Positions 47,038 through 58,074 of a DNA stretch of 64,000 bases are shown one piece after another. The first letter of the stretch is position 1. Every line of letters starts with the position of its first letter. This stretch comes from Paraspadella gotoi. Taxonomy: Eukaryota; Chaetognatha. A model generated the notes under the pieces. That model was not told where the DNA came from. It did no database searches and saw only the letters and a list, made by a program, of their open reading frames with translations. A program made the position numbers and the translations under genes. The DNA is taken from NCBI GenBank assembly GCA_051294375.1, contig CM119265.1:10236684-10300683 (forward strand), in the 5' to 3' direction.

Positions 47038-49009
47038 AAGATGTCAGGACCGTTAAATTTTTCAATTGTCGGGATGGTAGTTCAAATTTTAAACTTAATT
47101 ATCTTTGGGAAAAAAGATTAGTAAACTTTTGTGACAGGCATTTCTAATTGCAGAATTGATAATAAATAGAGCTGGGTCGGAGGGTTGAGCCTGTCATGTC
47201 ATTTCGGCAGCCTTTAAAAAAACAATCTGAACTGCTGTAATATACAAAATTATTAATTACTAACTAAATTCCTCTATAATTTTTTTATTTTGTCAGAACG
47301 TTTGATTACGCAAAATATCATGTAAGGCAATATAAAATTAATATAACCAATAGTTAGTATTATGTCTCGAATAGATGCAAAAAAAAACCTCGTTTAAAAA
47401 TTCCATCGGGAAGTGGGGTAACTAAGGCTTACAACTAGCATCCTCCACACTGATCGTTCTCTAAATAATTTTTTTATTTAATACATTTGAAAGGGAAAAA
47501 TAAAAATTCAGAATGCAGGTTGCAGAAAAGCGTACAGATAATCTGGACATATGACTCAATAATCATGACCTTTTATGTCTTGTGAAATGGGGGCAGTAAA
47601 GAAACCTAAAAAATTCGATCATTAATGTCAATGAACCCTTTCCAATTGGCTATTCCGCCGAAATTTTTTTTTCTTAATTAAAATGGATGCATAAATAATA
47701 GAATTAAATTCCTAGTATAAAAGGTTGTTATATTTAAAAGAAAATTATCAATAAAAATAAACACAATGTCTTTGCTTTGTCAAATATGTCGCCAGCTATG
47801 TAATTTTTTTAAGGCTACTTGACTGGCTTCTTTGTAAGACTAATGAACTAGAGGAGTTAGGTTTGCAATGTATTCAAGTATAGACCTATGAAAAGATAGC
47901 AATTACAATTACATCTTTATGGATGCTAAACCCGAGTGAGCTAGCAAGAGCATAGTTGTTTCAAAACCGACCCTTGTTGACTTAGCTGACTGAGAATATA
48001 TTTTTTTTTTACTAAACATAGAAAAGTCAGCTGGAATCACAAGAATAATTAAAGTAATAAACTAGCAATTATGACATTAAATAATTAATTATTTAGCTAT
48101 TAAAAGAACCACAAATAAATATGATCATTTACTAATGTAAAATATAATATTAAACCTTTAAGGTAATAGAATAAAAATTTATCAAGCTTATCAGAACACG
48201 ACAACAGACAATTCAACAAATTAATCTGCTACACAAAAACGAGAGTTATATTTAAAGTCAATGATCAGCAAAGAATAATCAGGTAAGTTTCAAATGCTCT
48301 TTGCTTTCCGAGCCTAGAAACTAGAATGAAGGAAACAAAGTCAAGCCTCTACTTCTACTACAGAAACCGATCCTCTGGCCCCACAAGTCCGGGCCTTCTT
48401 CTCATTTGCCCTTTGTTGCCAACCTCCCCAATCCTCTTCTCCCTCCAATTGGCCCATGGCTTTTCTGTGGTCATAGAGTTTGGTGACTAACCTAATCCGT
48501 CGCCAAGCCCTCCTGTGGTCCCGGTGAAGGCGAGCCTCGGGCTTCTTGCAGCTTCCCGCCGAGGGAGAGGGAGGCAGAGATGGAGAAGATGCAGGGGTGG
48601 ATATGGCAGCTGGCTTGCTGCATCTCCTCGTGTACGTTTATGATATGAATACAACAAGAGAACGGGGGACGCCAACTAGATAAGGACTCGCACTCGAACA
48701 CGTACTTTCTTATTCATATATATGTATAACACGATGCTCACAATGCTTGTAATAGGAACAAAGATATTATCGAATAAAGGAACAATAAACAAACAATAAA
48801 TGAACAATATGCATCGGCGATCAATAAGTCTCTTAGATGATGTTCCACAAAGAATTGTCTCATCATCCTTCCTCCTTCTATTTATGATCGAGCGTCCCGC
48901 TCGATCCACACTAATGAGCAAAACGTGTACAGAATTCTCGCGAATAAGACAGACGTTGATCCGCAAATGGCGAGAGCGGTCGAAGTCTGGCAGAACGTCG
49001 CCGAGAAAA

Positions 49010-50455
49010 TTCAGGCCGCGTTTACATAGGCGTCGCCCGTCACTTGATAGATATTTCGTCGATGGTGGGTTCCCCAACCATTCTGTTTGCAGACGTCTTC
49101 TGCGTCGACCCATTTCTTCGGCACCATGACAGGTCTCGTCGAAAATACTGAAGAGACGAATCCTTCTGAAGGACGAAAAGCCGGACGCCGATGCGAATCT
49201 TTGGGATCTTGCCCAAATCCTTTGCCGAAGTCGCTATGGACTTTTGGTGCAAAGTGAAAGACACCGGCCACCACAACAGAAGGACAGGAAGTCGACGCGC
49301 GTCTTCTCCAAGTCAGGGAGGGTAGATGGAAGCCCACCGCGATGTCTTTGGAACTACGACAGTTACTTCGTCGAAAATTTCCCCAAAAATTGTTTTGTCA
49401 CTAATTATCTTGCCATGTGGACTGCCATCACGCAACAAGATGGGCAAGATGTGCCAGCATCATTGAACGGCGCAGTACAGCTTGCCGAAACGAATCATGT
49501 GGGGCAGAGACGCAAATGGGCGTAGGCAATGCCGCTCAAATCCATGTTGAATGTGGCGAGAGTTGAATCCGATGCTGCGACGCGTTTCACGCAAAGCTTG
49601 AAGAGTTCCAACCCGTAGGGGAAAATCTTTCTCGAAATTCTCAAATATTATCGAGCCCGGCTAGAATCACAAGAACGAAGCTTTTCCGCCATTGCGCCCT
49701 TCAATCTTATATCCCGAAATTATGAGGCCTATCATTGTAGCGATTTGAGTTTTTCTGAAAGTCTTGGCCACAGTTTTCAATGTGTCCGAGCGATTTGATA
49801 TTTGAGAAAATAATCCAGCAGAAACGGCTGAGGAGACAGAGAAATAATTTAGCTGGATCAAGCCGGCGAGCTTGCTTACCCAAGACTCCTTTCTCAAGGA
49901 TCGCGGAAACAAGTCGGCGAGGCGGCGACCGAGAAGAATCCCATCATCGTTCGCGCAATCGACGAACCTTTTGGCGATTCTTCTTGGAGTCCGTTGGGAT
50001 TCCGTGAGATCTCCACCCAATTCTCATCATTTTGGTCGGAGATGAGTCCGGATCGATTTCAGAAATGGAGTAATCTCCTCTGTTTTAGCATTCCAATTTC
50101 AATGCAGGCACGACCGGCCGATGGTGACTCGCGTCTGACACAAAGGCAGAGTGTAGGTTGATACGATGATGCCGCATCTTGAGGAGGAACAACTGGCGGA
50201 GGTAGGGGCGTGTGAGGGTTCGTTGGCGACGCAAGAGGACAAAGGGATTGCGCCACATATCTCAACCTCTCTTCCGCGAACGAGAGACTGGTTCACTCCC
50301 AAGAGCATCTCTGAATATTTCCTCGATCGCGCATCTTCATCTTGGCCAGGGCATTTCTCGAATCTTGCGTCGTTGGTCTTCTCCACTCGCCTCGGCAACT
50401 CTTTCTTCAAAATGTACGAGGCCTTCTTAAGATTCGCTAATCGCTAAGCGTTTTG
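49010..50455 (-). pseudogene. Copy 2 of the exonuclease-like gene, with the copy 1 gaps filled
   Basis: Same segments as 38151-39623 with many indels. It adds the sequence missing from copy 1, including a polypyrimidine acceptor near 49820-49845 and a continuation after KQNG (WGTHHRRNIYQVTGDAY). Confidence 0.55.
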
Positions 50456-52116
50456 CGACGATAATGTAACACTTTTGCGCATAAAGTGGCGTCGCGCGTC
50501 GGTCGTCGTCGTTGTCAGCGTTCCAAAATTATAGATCGCCTTTTTTTATGATTAAATATAAAAAATAATAATAGTATCATTAATGATAAGAACAATAATA
50601 ATTAGGAATGAGGGTAATTCCAATAATAGTAAATTCCAATCATAGTAATAATAATAATAATAATAATGTAAAAATAATAATAGTAATAATGATAAAAATA
50701 ATAATAGTATCATTAACGATAATAATAATAATAATTAGGAAAAGGGTAATTCCAATAATTTTAATCTGGTATTTATGCCTTTCTATTTATGATCAGTTAA
50801 AAAAAAAAAAAAAAATTGACTAATTTCTGTCTATGACTACAAAAAAAAAAAAAAAAAAAAAGGCAAATGGCTAGTTGTTAAAGGTTAGGAACCATAATGC
50901 TAATATTCACTCGTGATTTTCATTGATATACTTTAATACTTTTCCAATTTGCAATATCCGCAATGATCCTTAATTTTTTGAATTTTATTTTTAGTGCCAT
51001 TAGTGCAATTAGTCTTGCTCAATACTCATTTATTGTTTTAAATGTCATATTGTTTCAAATCGTTTAATCTTCTTATTGTCTAATTGTCAATTGTCTCTTT
51101 TATTTCAGAAAAAAAAAATTAAATTAGGGTGTATGAAGCTGAAAATTTATATACAGCTCTCATCATCGATGTGCTTAAAATTGAGTCTGGACAGTTATTA
51201 AATATGTTTTGTTTACGTTTTATCAAACAAACAAATTTTCTCTCTTTTATTTTTATATTTCTTTCTCTCTCTCTTTTCTCTTTTAATTACATGTCTCTCT
51301 CCCTCTCTCTTTTCCCTAGTCACTGATTCATAATCATAGGGGGAAAAAACGAGTCTGCAGCTGGCTCTGCAGGGGCTTATTCTTTTTCTCTCTTTCTCTT
51401 GCTGCTTCTGCTGCTGCCTTTTGAGTCTGCAGCTGGCTCTGCGGGGCTCTTTCTTTTTCTCTCTCTTTCTCCTGCTGCTTCTGCTGCTGCTTTTGATTTC
51501 TTTCTTTTTTTTCTGGGTGCCTCTGCTGCTGAAAATGATTTGGCTTCTCTCTCTCTCTCTGATTAATTTTTTCCCTCTAAAAACTTTTATTTAATTCGCC
51601 ATTTATTCCCAAAATTACATCCGAAGATTTTCGTGGATTATTTTTTTTTCTCAAATTTTTTTTTTTTGTATCAAAATTTGTCGTCAATCCAGATTTTTTC
51701 TATGCAATTGCGACGATCCTTAGCTTTTAAATTTTTTAAATAGTTTAGTACAAGGCGCGTCAGAAATTTTTAAAGAAACTTGAAAATTTTATTCTGATAA
51801 ATTTTGCTTTAAGGCTGACGTTTATGACACATCTCGAAACTATTGTAGGAATTTAAAACAGTTTTTGCAAGTGAATATTGACATCATCCTACAGGGACTG
51901 GCATAAAAATATATATAAAAAAAATTAAAATTAGCTCTCCTATGAGGTATCTAACTAAACTTACCCCTATTACCGCATCAACTTTTAAATTTTAATTAAT
52001 CAAAATTCTTATCAACAAATTTTTAACACGTGAATCTCTCAATACCCAAATCTGACTCGTTGCAAATCGTCATCGAACTAATTAACAATTTCTCTACCTT
52101 TTCCTTCCTTAAGTAC

Positions 52117-52257
52117 AAAACGGGATTCACTGCTCGGAACCAGGCGTTGATGGAACGGTGTTTCCGAGAGAATAAAGTTCCGCCCGAGCCGTTCCGAGAC
52201 GATTGGAGCACGAAGGTTACCGCGAAGAAAAAGGCCAAAAGAGATTCCTGCGATTAA
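52117..52257 (+). CDS. Probable terminal exon of an upstream plus-strand gene
   Basis: After the acceptor CTTTTCCTTCCTTAAG the frame reads YKTGFTARNQALMERCFREN ... KKKAKRDSCD and stops at 52257. Acceptor phase 0 fits the possible donor after IYIPSP of the 844-aa gene (either copy), but linkage is inferred from strand and phase only. Confidence 0.5.
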   Translation, partial: KTGFTARNQALMERCFRENKVPPEPFRDDWSTKVTAKKKAKRDSCD

Positions 52258-52444
52258 TCAATTCAAAATTTTAATCGCGTTTATAAAAACTTCAATTCTT
52301 ATTTCATTAGTGTACCTGTCTTGTACTCTTGGTAACTATTTTTTCTAAACTTTCAAAGCTCGACAATAATAAATAACGACATTTCTGTGTAGTTTTTTAA
52401 TAATTCCACCTGGAAAAGAATATGTTGTGAACGAAGACCCTTAA

Positions 52445-52770
52445 AGCTGCCTCCACTGCTGTCCGTACGGCTCAAGGCTTGTCTCAATGGGGGCTGAGCA
52501 GGCCAAAAATCATCTCATTCATCCCGTGCGTTGCCCCCGGGGTTTCAATCGCCTGGGTATGCCCCCGGGTTCTGGGCTTAAATGTGACGTGGTGCCGGGG
52601 GTATAAACATAGCCAGTGACAGGAGGCGGTCACTGGGAAGGGGTCGGCAGCCCCCCTACACCCAGTGGTGAGATACCCCCGCGCCCCGGGGGGTATCACA
52701 GGCATTAATCCTCCGTTGCCCATAAGGTGGTGAGCCCCTACTCCCTCCCGACACAGCAAACCGCATGCGC
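52445..52770 (+). repeat. tRNA-derived SINE-like element, copy A
   Basis: A-box-like GGCTGAGCAGG (52492-52502) and B-box-like GGTTTCAATC (52541-52550), spaced as in a tRNA, followed by a GC-rich body (GGCGGTCACTGGG, GTGGTGAGATACC) and ending near CGTTGCCCATAA. Confidence 0.65.
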
Positions 52771-53027
52771 ACGCATGGCGACCCACCCGCTTTACAGTCC
52801 GCCTTAGGGGGTATGCGATATCACGCCCTATAGCCCTACTTCTCGGGTAACGCTCCCACCTTCGCTCAGGCAAGTCGCGTTCGCACTCAGGGAGTATCGC
52901 ATTCGCTCCTCAAACTATGGCCAATGAGATCAAAAAAAACTTCTCTGCAAGACCCATCTCCCTCCAGGATTGGAGGGCCCCTGTGGAGAAGTCTGGTGGG
53001 GGGGATCCTGTGGCGCCCAAGACGTTA

Positions 53028-53305
53028 AAGCTGCTCACTGCTGGTCCGTCCTTCAGCGCTTAGTCCTTCAATGGCTGAAGCAGGCTAAAGTGCCATCCTC
53101 CAACCAGTCCGTGCGTCCCGGGTTCAATCGCCTGGGTATCCCGCGTTCCTGGGGGCTTTAAATTGTGACCGGTGCCCGGTAATAGCAGCCGGACAATCCC
53201 AGGTTGACAGAGCCGGTCACTGGGGAGGGTCCCGCCAGCCCCTACACCAGTTGTGAGATACCGGCCCCGGGTATGCACAGCTATCCCTCCCCCGTTGCCA
53301 TAACC
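53028..53305 (+). repeat. tRNA-derived SINE-like element, copy B
   Basis: A box TGGCTGAAGCAGG (53072-53084) and B box GGTTCAATCG (53121-53130). The body matches copy A (GCCGGTCACTGGGGAGGG, GTTGTGAGATACC, CGTTGCCATAA) with many small indels. Confidence 0.65.
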
Positions 53306-53336
53306 AATGTATAAATTTCGTGGAGCTACGAACAAT

Positions 53337-54401
53337 TTAAGAAAAAACGGGAAGCGCATAACGAATGAACTGTAAATAACCTGAGCAAAATCGCGAAAAT
53401 TTTTGAACAAATCGATAGGCATAATGAATAGTCAATTCAAAAAATCTGTTTAGATCTCTTTGCTGGGATAAACGGACTAAAATACAAAAAAATCGACGCT
53501 CGCGGATTTTTTTAGTCGGCTTCGCTTTGTCGGGCCGCCGCCGCGTCGTTCGTTTCGGCTCAGTGGACGTCACTTTCCAGACGCAGACAATGTTGACGTC
53601 GGTGCAGCCGACGAGGAACTTGTTGTCTTCGCTGATCGTACAAGTAGTTGATGATGATCTTCTTCTTGTCAAAGTCGAGATCTAGTCAGAATCGGAGGTA
53701 TCTTCGGCGTAACGTCGGGCCATTCCAGTATAACCGACGGTTGGAGGGATATCCTCCTCTTCTCCCACTCTACGTAAAGGTTTTCATTTATATAATTTTG
53801 TAAACGATTATCAGATTTTCCGAAAGAAGCAAGAGACTCGCCTTCATCTTCGGGCTCCTCGGAGCCACCGGGAAAAACTGTCAGCCTATCCATGTTGTAG
53901 ATCCAAATTGATCCGGTGTCGTCTCCGGCCAGGAGCAGCTTGCCGTCGTCCGAAGACGAGATGTTTATGTATAATTCTTCGGTGTCGCTCCACTAAAGTT
54001 TTTTTTTATGATTTGGTCAGATAACAAAACAAACAAACGATATTGTCAAATAAATCTTTTTAAGCACCAAAGACGTTATAAATTTAAAGAAGAGCTAACA
54101 AATATTTTCAACATTAGACTAAATTCTAAACGCAACGAAAAGGAAAGTTAATACGCAACATTAGACCAAAATTTTGAAGCAATAATCTCCAATTTCCTCT
54201 TTATAGAATAGTTCGAACGCGAAGAAAAAACTTGCCTTGAGTCTCGTCACGAGAGCGCAGTCGACGTTCTCTTCCGCCTGCGGATTCTCTTTGTGTCTCA
54301 ATATGGTCTCGTCCATGTCCCAAACCGAAATGATGCCGTCTTTATAGTATTTTGACGCCACGTAGGGGGTACTACCGAGAAGGACCATGCCGTCGACCAC
54401 G
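53337..54401 (-). CDS. WD-repeat protein, partial
   Basis: Three exon-like blocks. 54236-54401 (DGMVLLGSTPYVASKYYKDG, ISVWDMDETI) ends at a GC donor (AAG|GCAAGT). 53992 downward starts WSDTEELYINISSSDDGKLL, AGDDTGSIWIYN. A last block near 53640-53500 holds SEDNKFLVGCTDVNIVCVWK. Strand pattern and WD/VWK endings are typical of WD40 propellers, with about three blades visible. Frames do not join cleanly between the second and third blocks, so an intron or sequencing indel lies there. The 5' exons are not found, since the TIR arm and DIRS-like element lie upstream. The exact family is not assigned. Confidence 0.55.
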
Positions 54402-54464
54402 CTAAACAAGGTATTTTTTAAATTAAGTAGAATCGTTATTTTAGTTAAACTGATTTCATTATAT

Positions 54465-54650
54465 ACTCTACAGAAGGCTTTTTCTGACCAGAATCTGTTC
54501 CCACCAAACTACCCGATCGAATTTCATAAAATTTTACATTTAGAGTTCTAATGACGATATAAATGTAACTATTAAGGCGAATTTTGATATTCAACCCCTG
54601 ACAAGAAATAAAGGGCCATGGGGGTGGGCCCATGGGGATCCAAAAGAATT
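54465..54650 (-). repeat. Solo arm of the long-TIR foldback element
   Basis: ACAGAAGGCTTTTTCTGACC, AGAATCTGTTCCCACCAAAC and TGGGGGTGGGCCCATGGGG match the right arm of 31300-31527. An internal deletion removed TCATATTATAAAATTAGG. Confidence 0.7.
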
Positions 54651-54879
54651 TTTAATTCCTTTATGGAATATTAATTCTATATCGGTCCGCCTCGCCACGA
54701 AATGCCCTTTTGTTCGCGCTAGTCGATAGATCGCGCGTTTATCAGAGTAAGAAAAACGAACAAAATAACATCGATAGATGAAAAAAAGAAAATCCAGGGG
54801 GAAGCCGTCACGTGACCGGCCTCGACCAATGGGAGCCCGGCAAATCCCAAGCCGGCTCCCTCCCTCATCCGGGTATACG

Positions 54880-57563
54880 AAAGCCTCAAACGTCCCTAGA
54901 AGGTCCCGGAGGGGCGCCCCACGCGACGTCCCTGCAGTGGAAACGGAAGAAGGTCTGCGCTCCAGACCAATCTCCTGCGCGTAAGATGACGCCGAGATCC
55001 ACGCCGCGAGCGAAAGCTTCTGAAACCGCCATAGCGTGTGTCGACCCCGGGGCGCAGAAGCATCTGCCTCCAAAAAGAGCTCCTTGAGAATGGAGGCGAA
55101 ACGCTGCGTCGAGAGTTGACGAAAAGGCGGCGCGGGGGTGCAGAAAAGAAAATCGTGCGGCGGCGCCAATTCCGAACGAAGAGAGAGCCAGTTGCGCAGC
55201 GCCTGAACCGGGCGACGATCCGAGAGCGGCAGCGAATCGAGACGGAACGCCGGAGCCGGACCCCATCGTTCGTCGTCCGAGCCGCTGTCGCTCCTTTGGA
55301 GACGTCGATGCGACTTAAACGGGACATGATCCGTCCGCTAAGGAGAGAGTCCATGGCCCGTTCGCAACGGAAGAGAAACGATCTCTGAGCGGAGCGGGCG
55401 AGGGGATATGCCGCGGTGCGTCAGCTGGCGGGGATCGGCGTGGAAGCCAAAGGCGACGTAACGCATGGAGGAGATGTACGTCGAGAGAGAAGCATCCCTC
55501 GGCGCAATCGGAAGTGGCGGCCGGAAGTCGGAGAAGCGGCGGTAAAACGCGAGGCGCGCCGCAGTTCGCACAAAAGATGTCGCAGTGGAGACCGTCTCGT
55601 GCGAAAAAAGCCCCTTAGAGAAGACCCGAACCCGGAAGGTGCTTCCAAGCGCGCCGCGCGCGCGCGCGGCGCTGCCCTTCCCGAGGACGAGAGGTCGGCG
55701 TGAAAACTGGCAACGGCCGGAGTCTGTGGGTTCAGATAGTGGCTGCTGACGAGAGGGCGCGCTGTCGTCGCACGAAAGAGACAGACACCCAGCGTACGCA
55801 GACGTCTGCTAGAGACGCGGTTAGATGTGGCCTCGGAGACTTCTCGTCACGCCGTGTAAGAATCGGCGAGGAAGAAGAGTAAGAGCCTCGCGCGCGCAGC
55901 GTCCGTTGCGTGGATCATCTCGTGTAGAACCGTCTCGAGCCGGTGTCACAATGACGAAAAGTGGAGTCTCGCGGATGTCGTGGGAGTGTCGACGCGCGCG
56001 CCTAAAGAGTCGCCTCTGCAACGACGACTTGGAATTGATCCGCTTGATGTGGCGGCGGTAACCGTGAGTCGCGACGGCGGGGCGGTCGACGACGAGGTGC
56101 GCTTGGGCGCCGGTGAAGACGCGTCACGGTCCCAGATCCGAGCGGAAGGAGGGCTCGAAAACCACTGCTGAGCTGGCCCCCCAAAAGGGTCGGGTGATCA
56201 GGAGGAAGACGCCTTCCGCCTTCGTCCAAACTTGCGGGGAGAGCACCATCATCAACATGAGGAGGAGGGAAGGAGAGACGCCCCAGGGTCGAAAGTCCCC
56301 CAGCGGTTGCGCCAACGGGGCGTCTACTTTCCCTCCGCCGCGTCCTGGCGCCGTTCGGCCGTCGCCAGGCGAAGAAGCGTAAACTGTGGAGCGAACTAGG
56401 CGCCGTGTCCGCGAAAGATCGTATGGCTGGGTCCAGCCGAATCGGTCGACCAAGTAGGACGAAACGCATTCGTCGGAGGAAGGCTCGCAGGTCCGCCACC
56501 TTGCCGCCGCTCTGCGCGACGCGGCGCATGCCCGTTGATGAGGTTCTCTCTGCGGAAGACAGGTGTTACTTCCTGCGGAGAGAGCGGCCAGGCATCCTCC
56601 GCAAACGAAAGGCTAGGCAGAAGGTTTCCCTGACAGCCTCGTGGGAGAAAGCTTGCGAACCGCTGCTGGCAGCCCCCCGCCGCGTCGCGAAGGCCAGACG
56701 GCAGCAGAGACTGGAGGGCTGTCCCGTCCTTCATAGTGATGATGTGCCGCCGGCGAAAGAAGCCCCGAAGCGTTGGAGGAACATCCTCCAGCGACCGTGA
56801 ACTCCTTCACATTGATCATTCGGGAGAGGGGCCATCTGCATCCCGGACCCAGCGGTTCCCCCTCGTCAGCGAGCCTTGATGCATAAGGATCCCCCCAACC
56901 CCTGAGAGGAGGCCTCCGTCGTGCACCATCCCCAACGTGTGCAAGACTCCTCCCGGCAGGAGATCGTATCGATCGGATGCGAGCCACTGATCCGCCAGAA
57001 AAGAGCTGCGCTCCACCCGTAGCTCTCCAGTCCGCTGCCGATCGGACCCGGTGGTCGAGGGTCCTTCTCGACTTTGTAGATCGCTTGACGTCGGCCCGCG
57101 TTAATCCTCGAACGACCCAGCGCAACCAGCGACGCCATCGATGCCCGCGTCGAAATGCGAGGGCTGCAGAACTTGACAGCTAGTAGTGTGGTGAATCGTC
57201 GACAGAAGAGCATTTCCCAAGAGAACGGAGGGTCGTAGCCTTCGGTCTCCGAGCGAGGCAATGAGTGAGAGACTTCCCAAAGCCGAACGGAAATGCGAGA
57301 CGCCTGAGAGGTCAGGCCCTCGCTTTGGAGATGGATGAGCGAACCGCCGCCTCCTGTGAGCCCAAACTGCTTTCTGAGTGGTCTCGTCGAGCAGTGCGTT
57401 CGCGCCGAAGCCCAGATCAGATGTCGTTCTATGTGTAGAACAGGCATTCGGTATCCCTTGTTGAGAGCATCTGAACCCAATGGTCTGCGTGCGTCTTTGG
57501 TGAAAGATCTAAGGACCCGTCGACAGCCGGAATGGAAGAGCGAGTGCTGCTGCTGCGTTTGTG
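54880..57563 (-). mobile_element. Decayed DIRS-like (tyrosine-recombinase) retrotransposon
   Basis: A GC- and CpG-rich block unlike its AT-rich surroundings, open in many frames on both strands. Read on the minus strand in element order, 57000-56700 has an RNase H-like segment (HDGGLLSGVGGILMHQG then MINVKEF). 55490-55430 has ASLSTYISSMRYVAFG, like the N-terminal arm of transposon tyrosine recombinases. 55010-54950 has EAFARGVDLGVILRAGDW then TFFRFHCRDV, matching the C-terminal box seen in DIRS/Ngaro recombinases. The RT-RNase H then recombinase order fits DIRS-type elements. Frames shift repeatedly, from decay or sequencing error. It is cut by the N gap at 57564. Confidence 0.6.
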
Positions 57564-57663
57564 NNNNNNNNNNNNNNNNNNNNNNNNNNNNNNNNNNNNN
57601 NNNNNNNNNNNNNNNNNNNNNNNNNNNNNNNNNNNNNNNNNNNNNNNNNNNNNNNNNNNNNNN
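57564..57663. other. Assembly gap (100 N)
   Basis: Separates the DIRS-like and BEL/Pao elements. Confidence 0.95.
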
Positions 57664-57699
57664 TATATTTAGGTATTATTAGTTAAGACTAGTTAATTT

Positions 57700-58074
57700 T
57701 ACATTCAAACATTTTTTCGTAAATATTAGTTAATTAGTTAAATTTAAAATTAGAATTTAGAATTTATTTATAATGTAAAATAAAAAAAAAGGTAAACTTT
57801 GCTCGATAGTGGCTCTGCCACGGTAAATATCGGGGGAAGTACAAAGGAACCGCGGGGAGATTAGAACTTGTCGCGGGCAAACTTTGCCGTTTGGGGACTT
57901 TAACCCATCGGTGAAGTAGTAAGGGAGAAACTGAGTGTTATAAAATCTGAATTCCCCCTTTCTAGATTAACGACATTCAGTGAAAAATACATATAAACAA
58001 ATTGCCAAAATATTCCCTCGTGGTTTTCTTCGCCCTTCGCCAAATTCAACGGATTTTTCCAAAGGTTAGCGACC
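57700..58074 (+). promoter_or_regulatory. Putative 5' LTR/leader part of the BEL/Pao element
   Basis: Non-coding DNA directly before the gag start, with GCTCGATAGTGGCTCTGCCA and a GC-rich leader. No second LTR is in the window to define the ends, so this is positional inference. Confidence 0.3.

Larger units (their letters stand above)
41383..51590 (+). repeat. 10-kb direct duplication, copy 2 (gap-free, indel-rich)
   Basis: Colinear with 30774-40779. Differences are overwhelmingly single-base insertions and deletions, in coding and non-coding DNA alike, such as GACCAGAACCCGTTCC versus GACCAGAGAACCCGTCCG. It fills the N gaps of copy 1. This is the error pattern of unpolished long reads. Confidence 0.95.

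Noticed and set aside
54880-57563. Possible bacterial contamination because of high GC and dense open frames
   Set aside because: No bacterial gene layout is visible, and RNase H-like and tyrosine-recombinase boxes in retroelement order explain it better.
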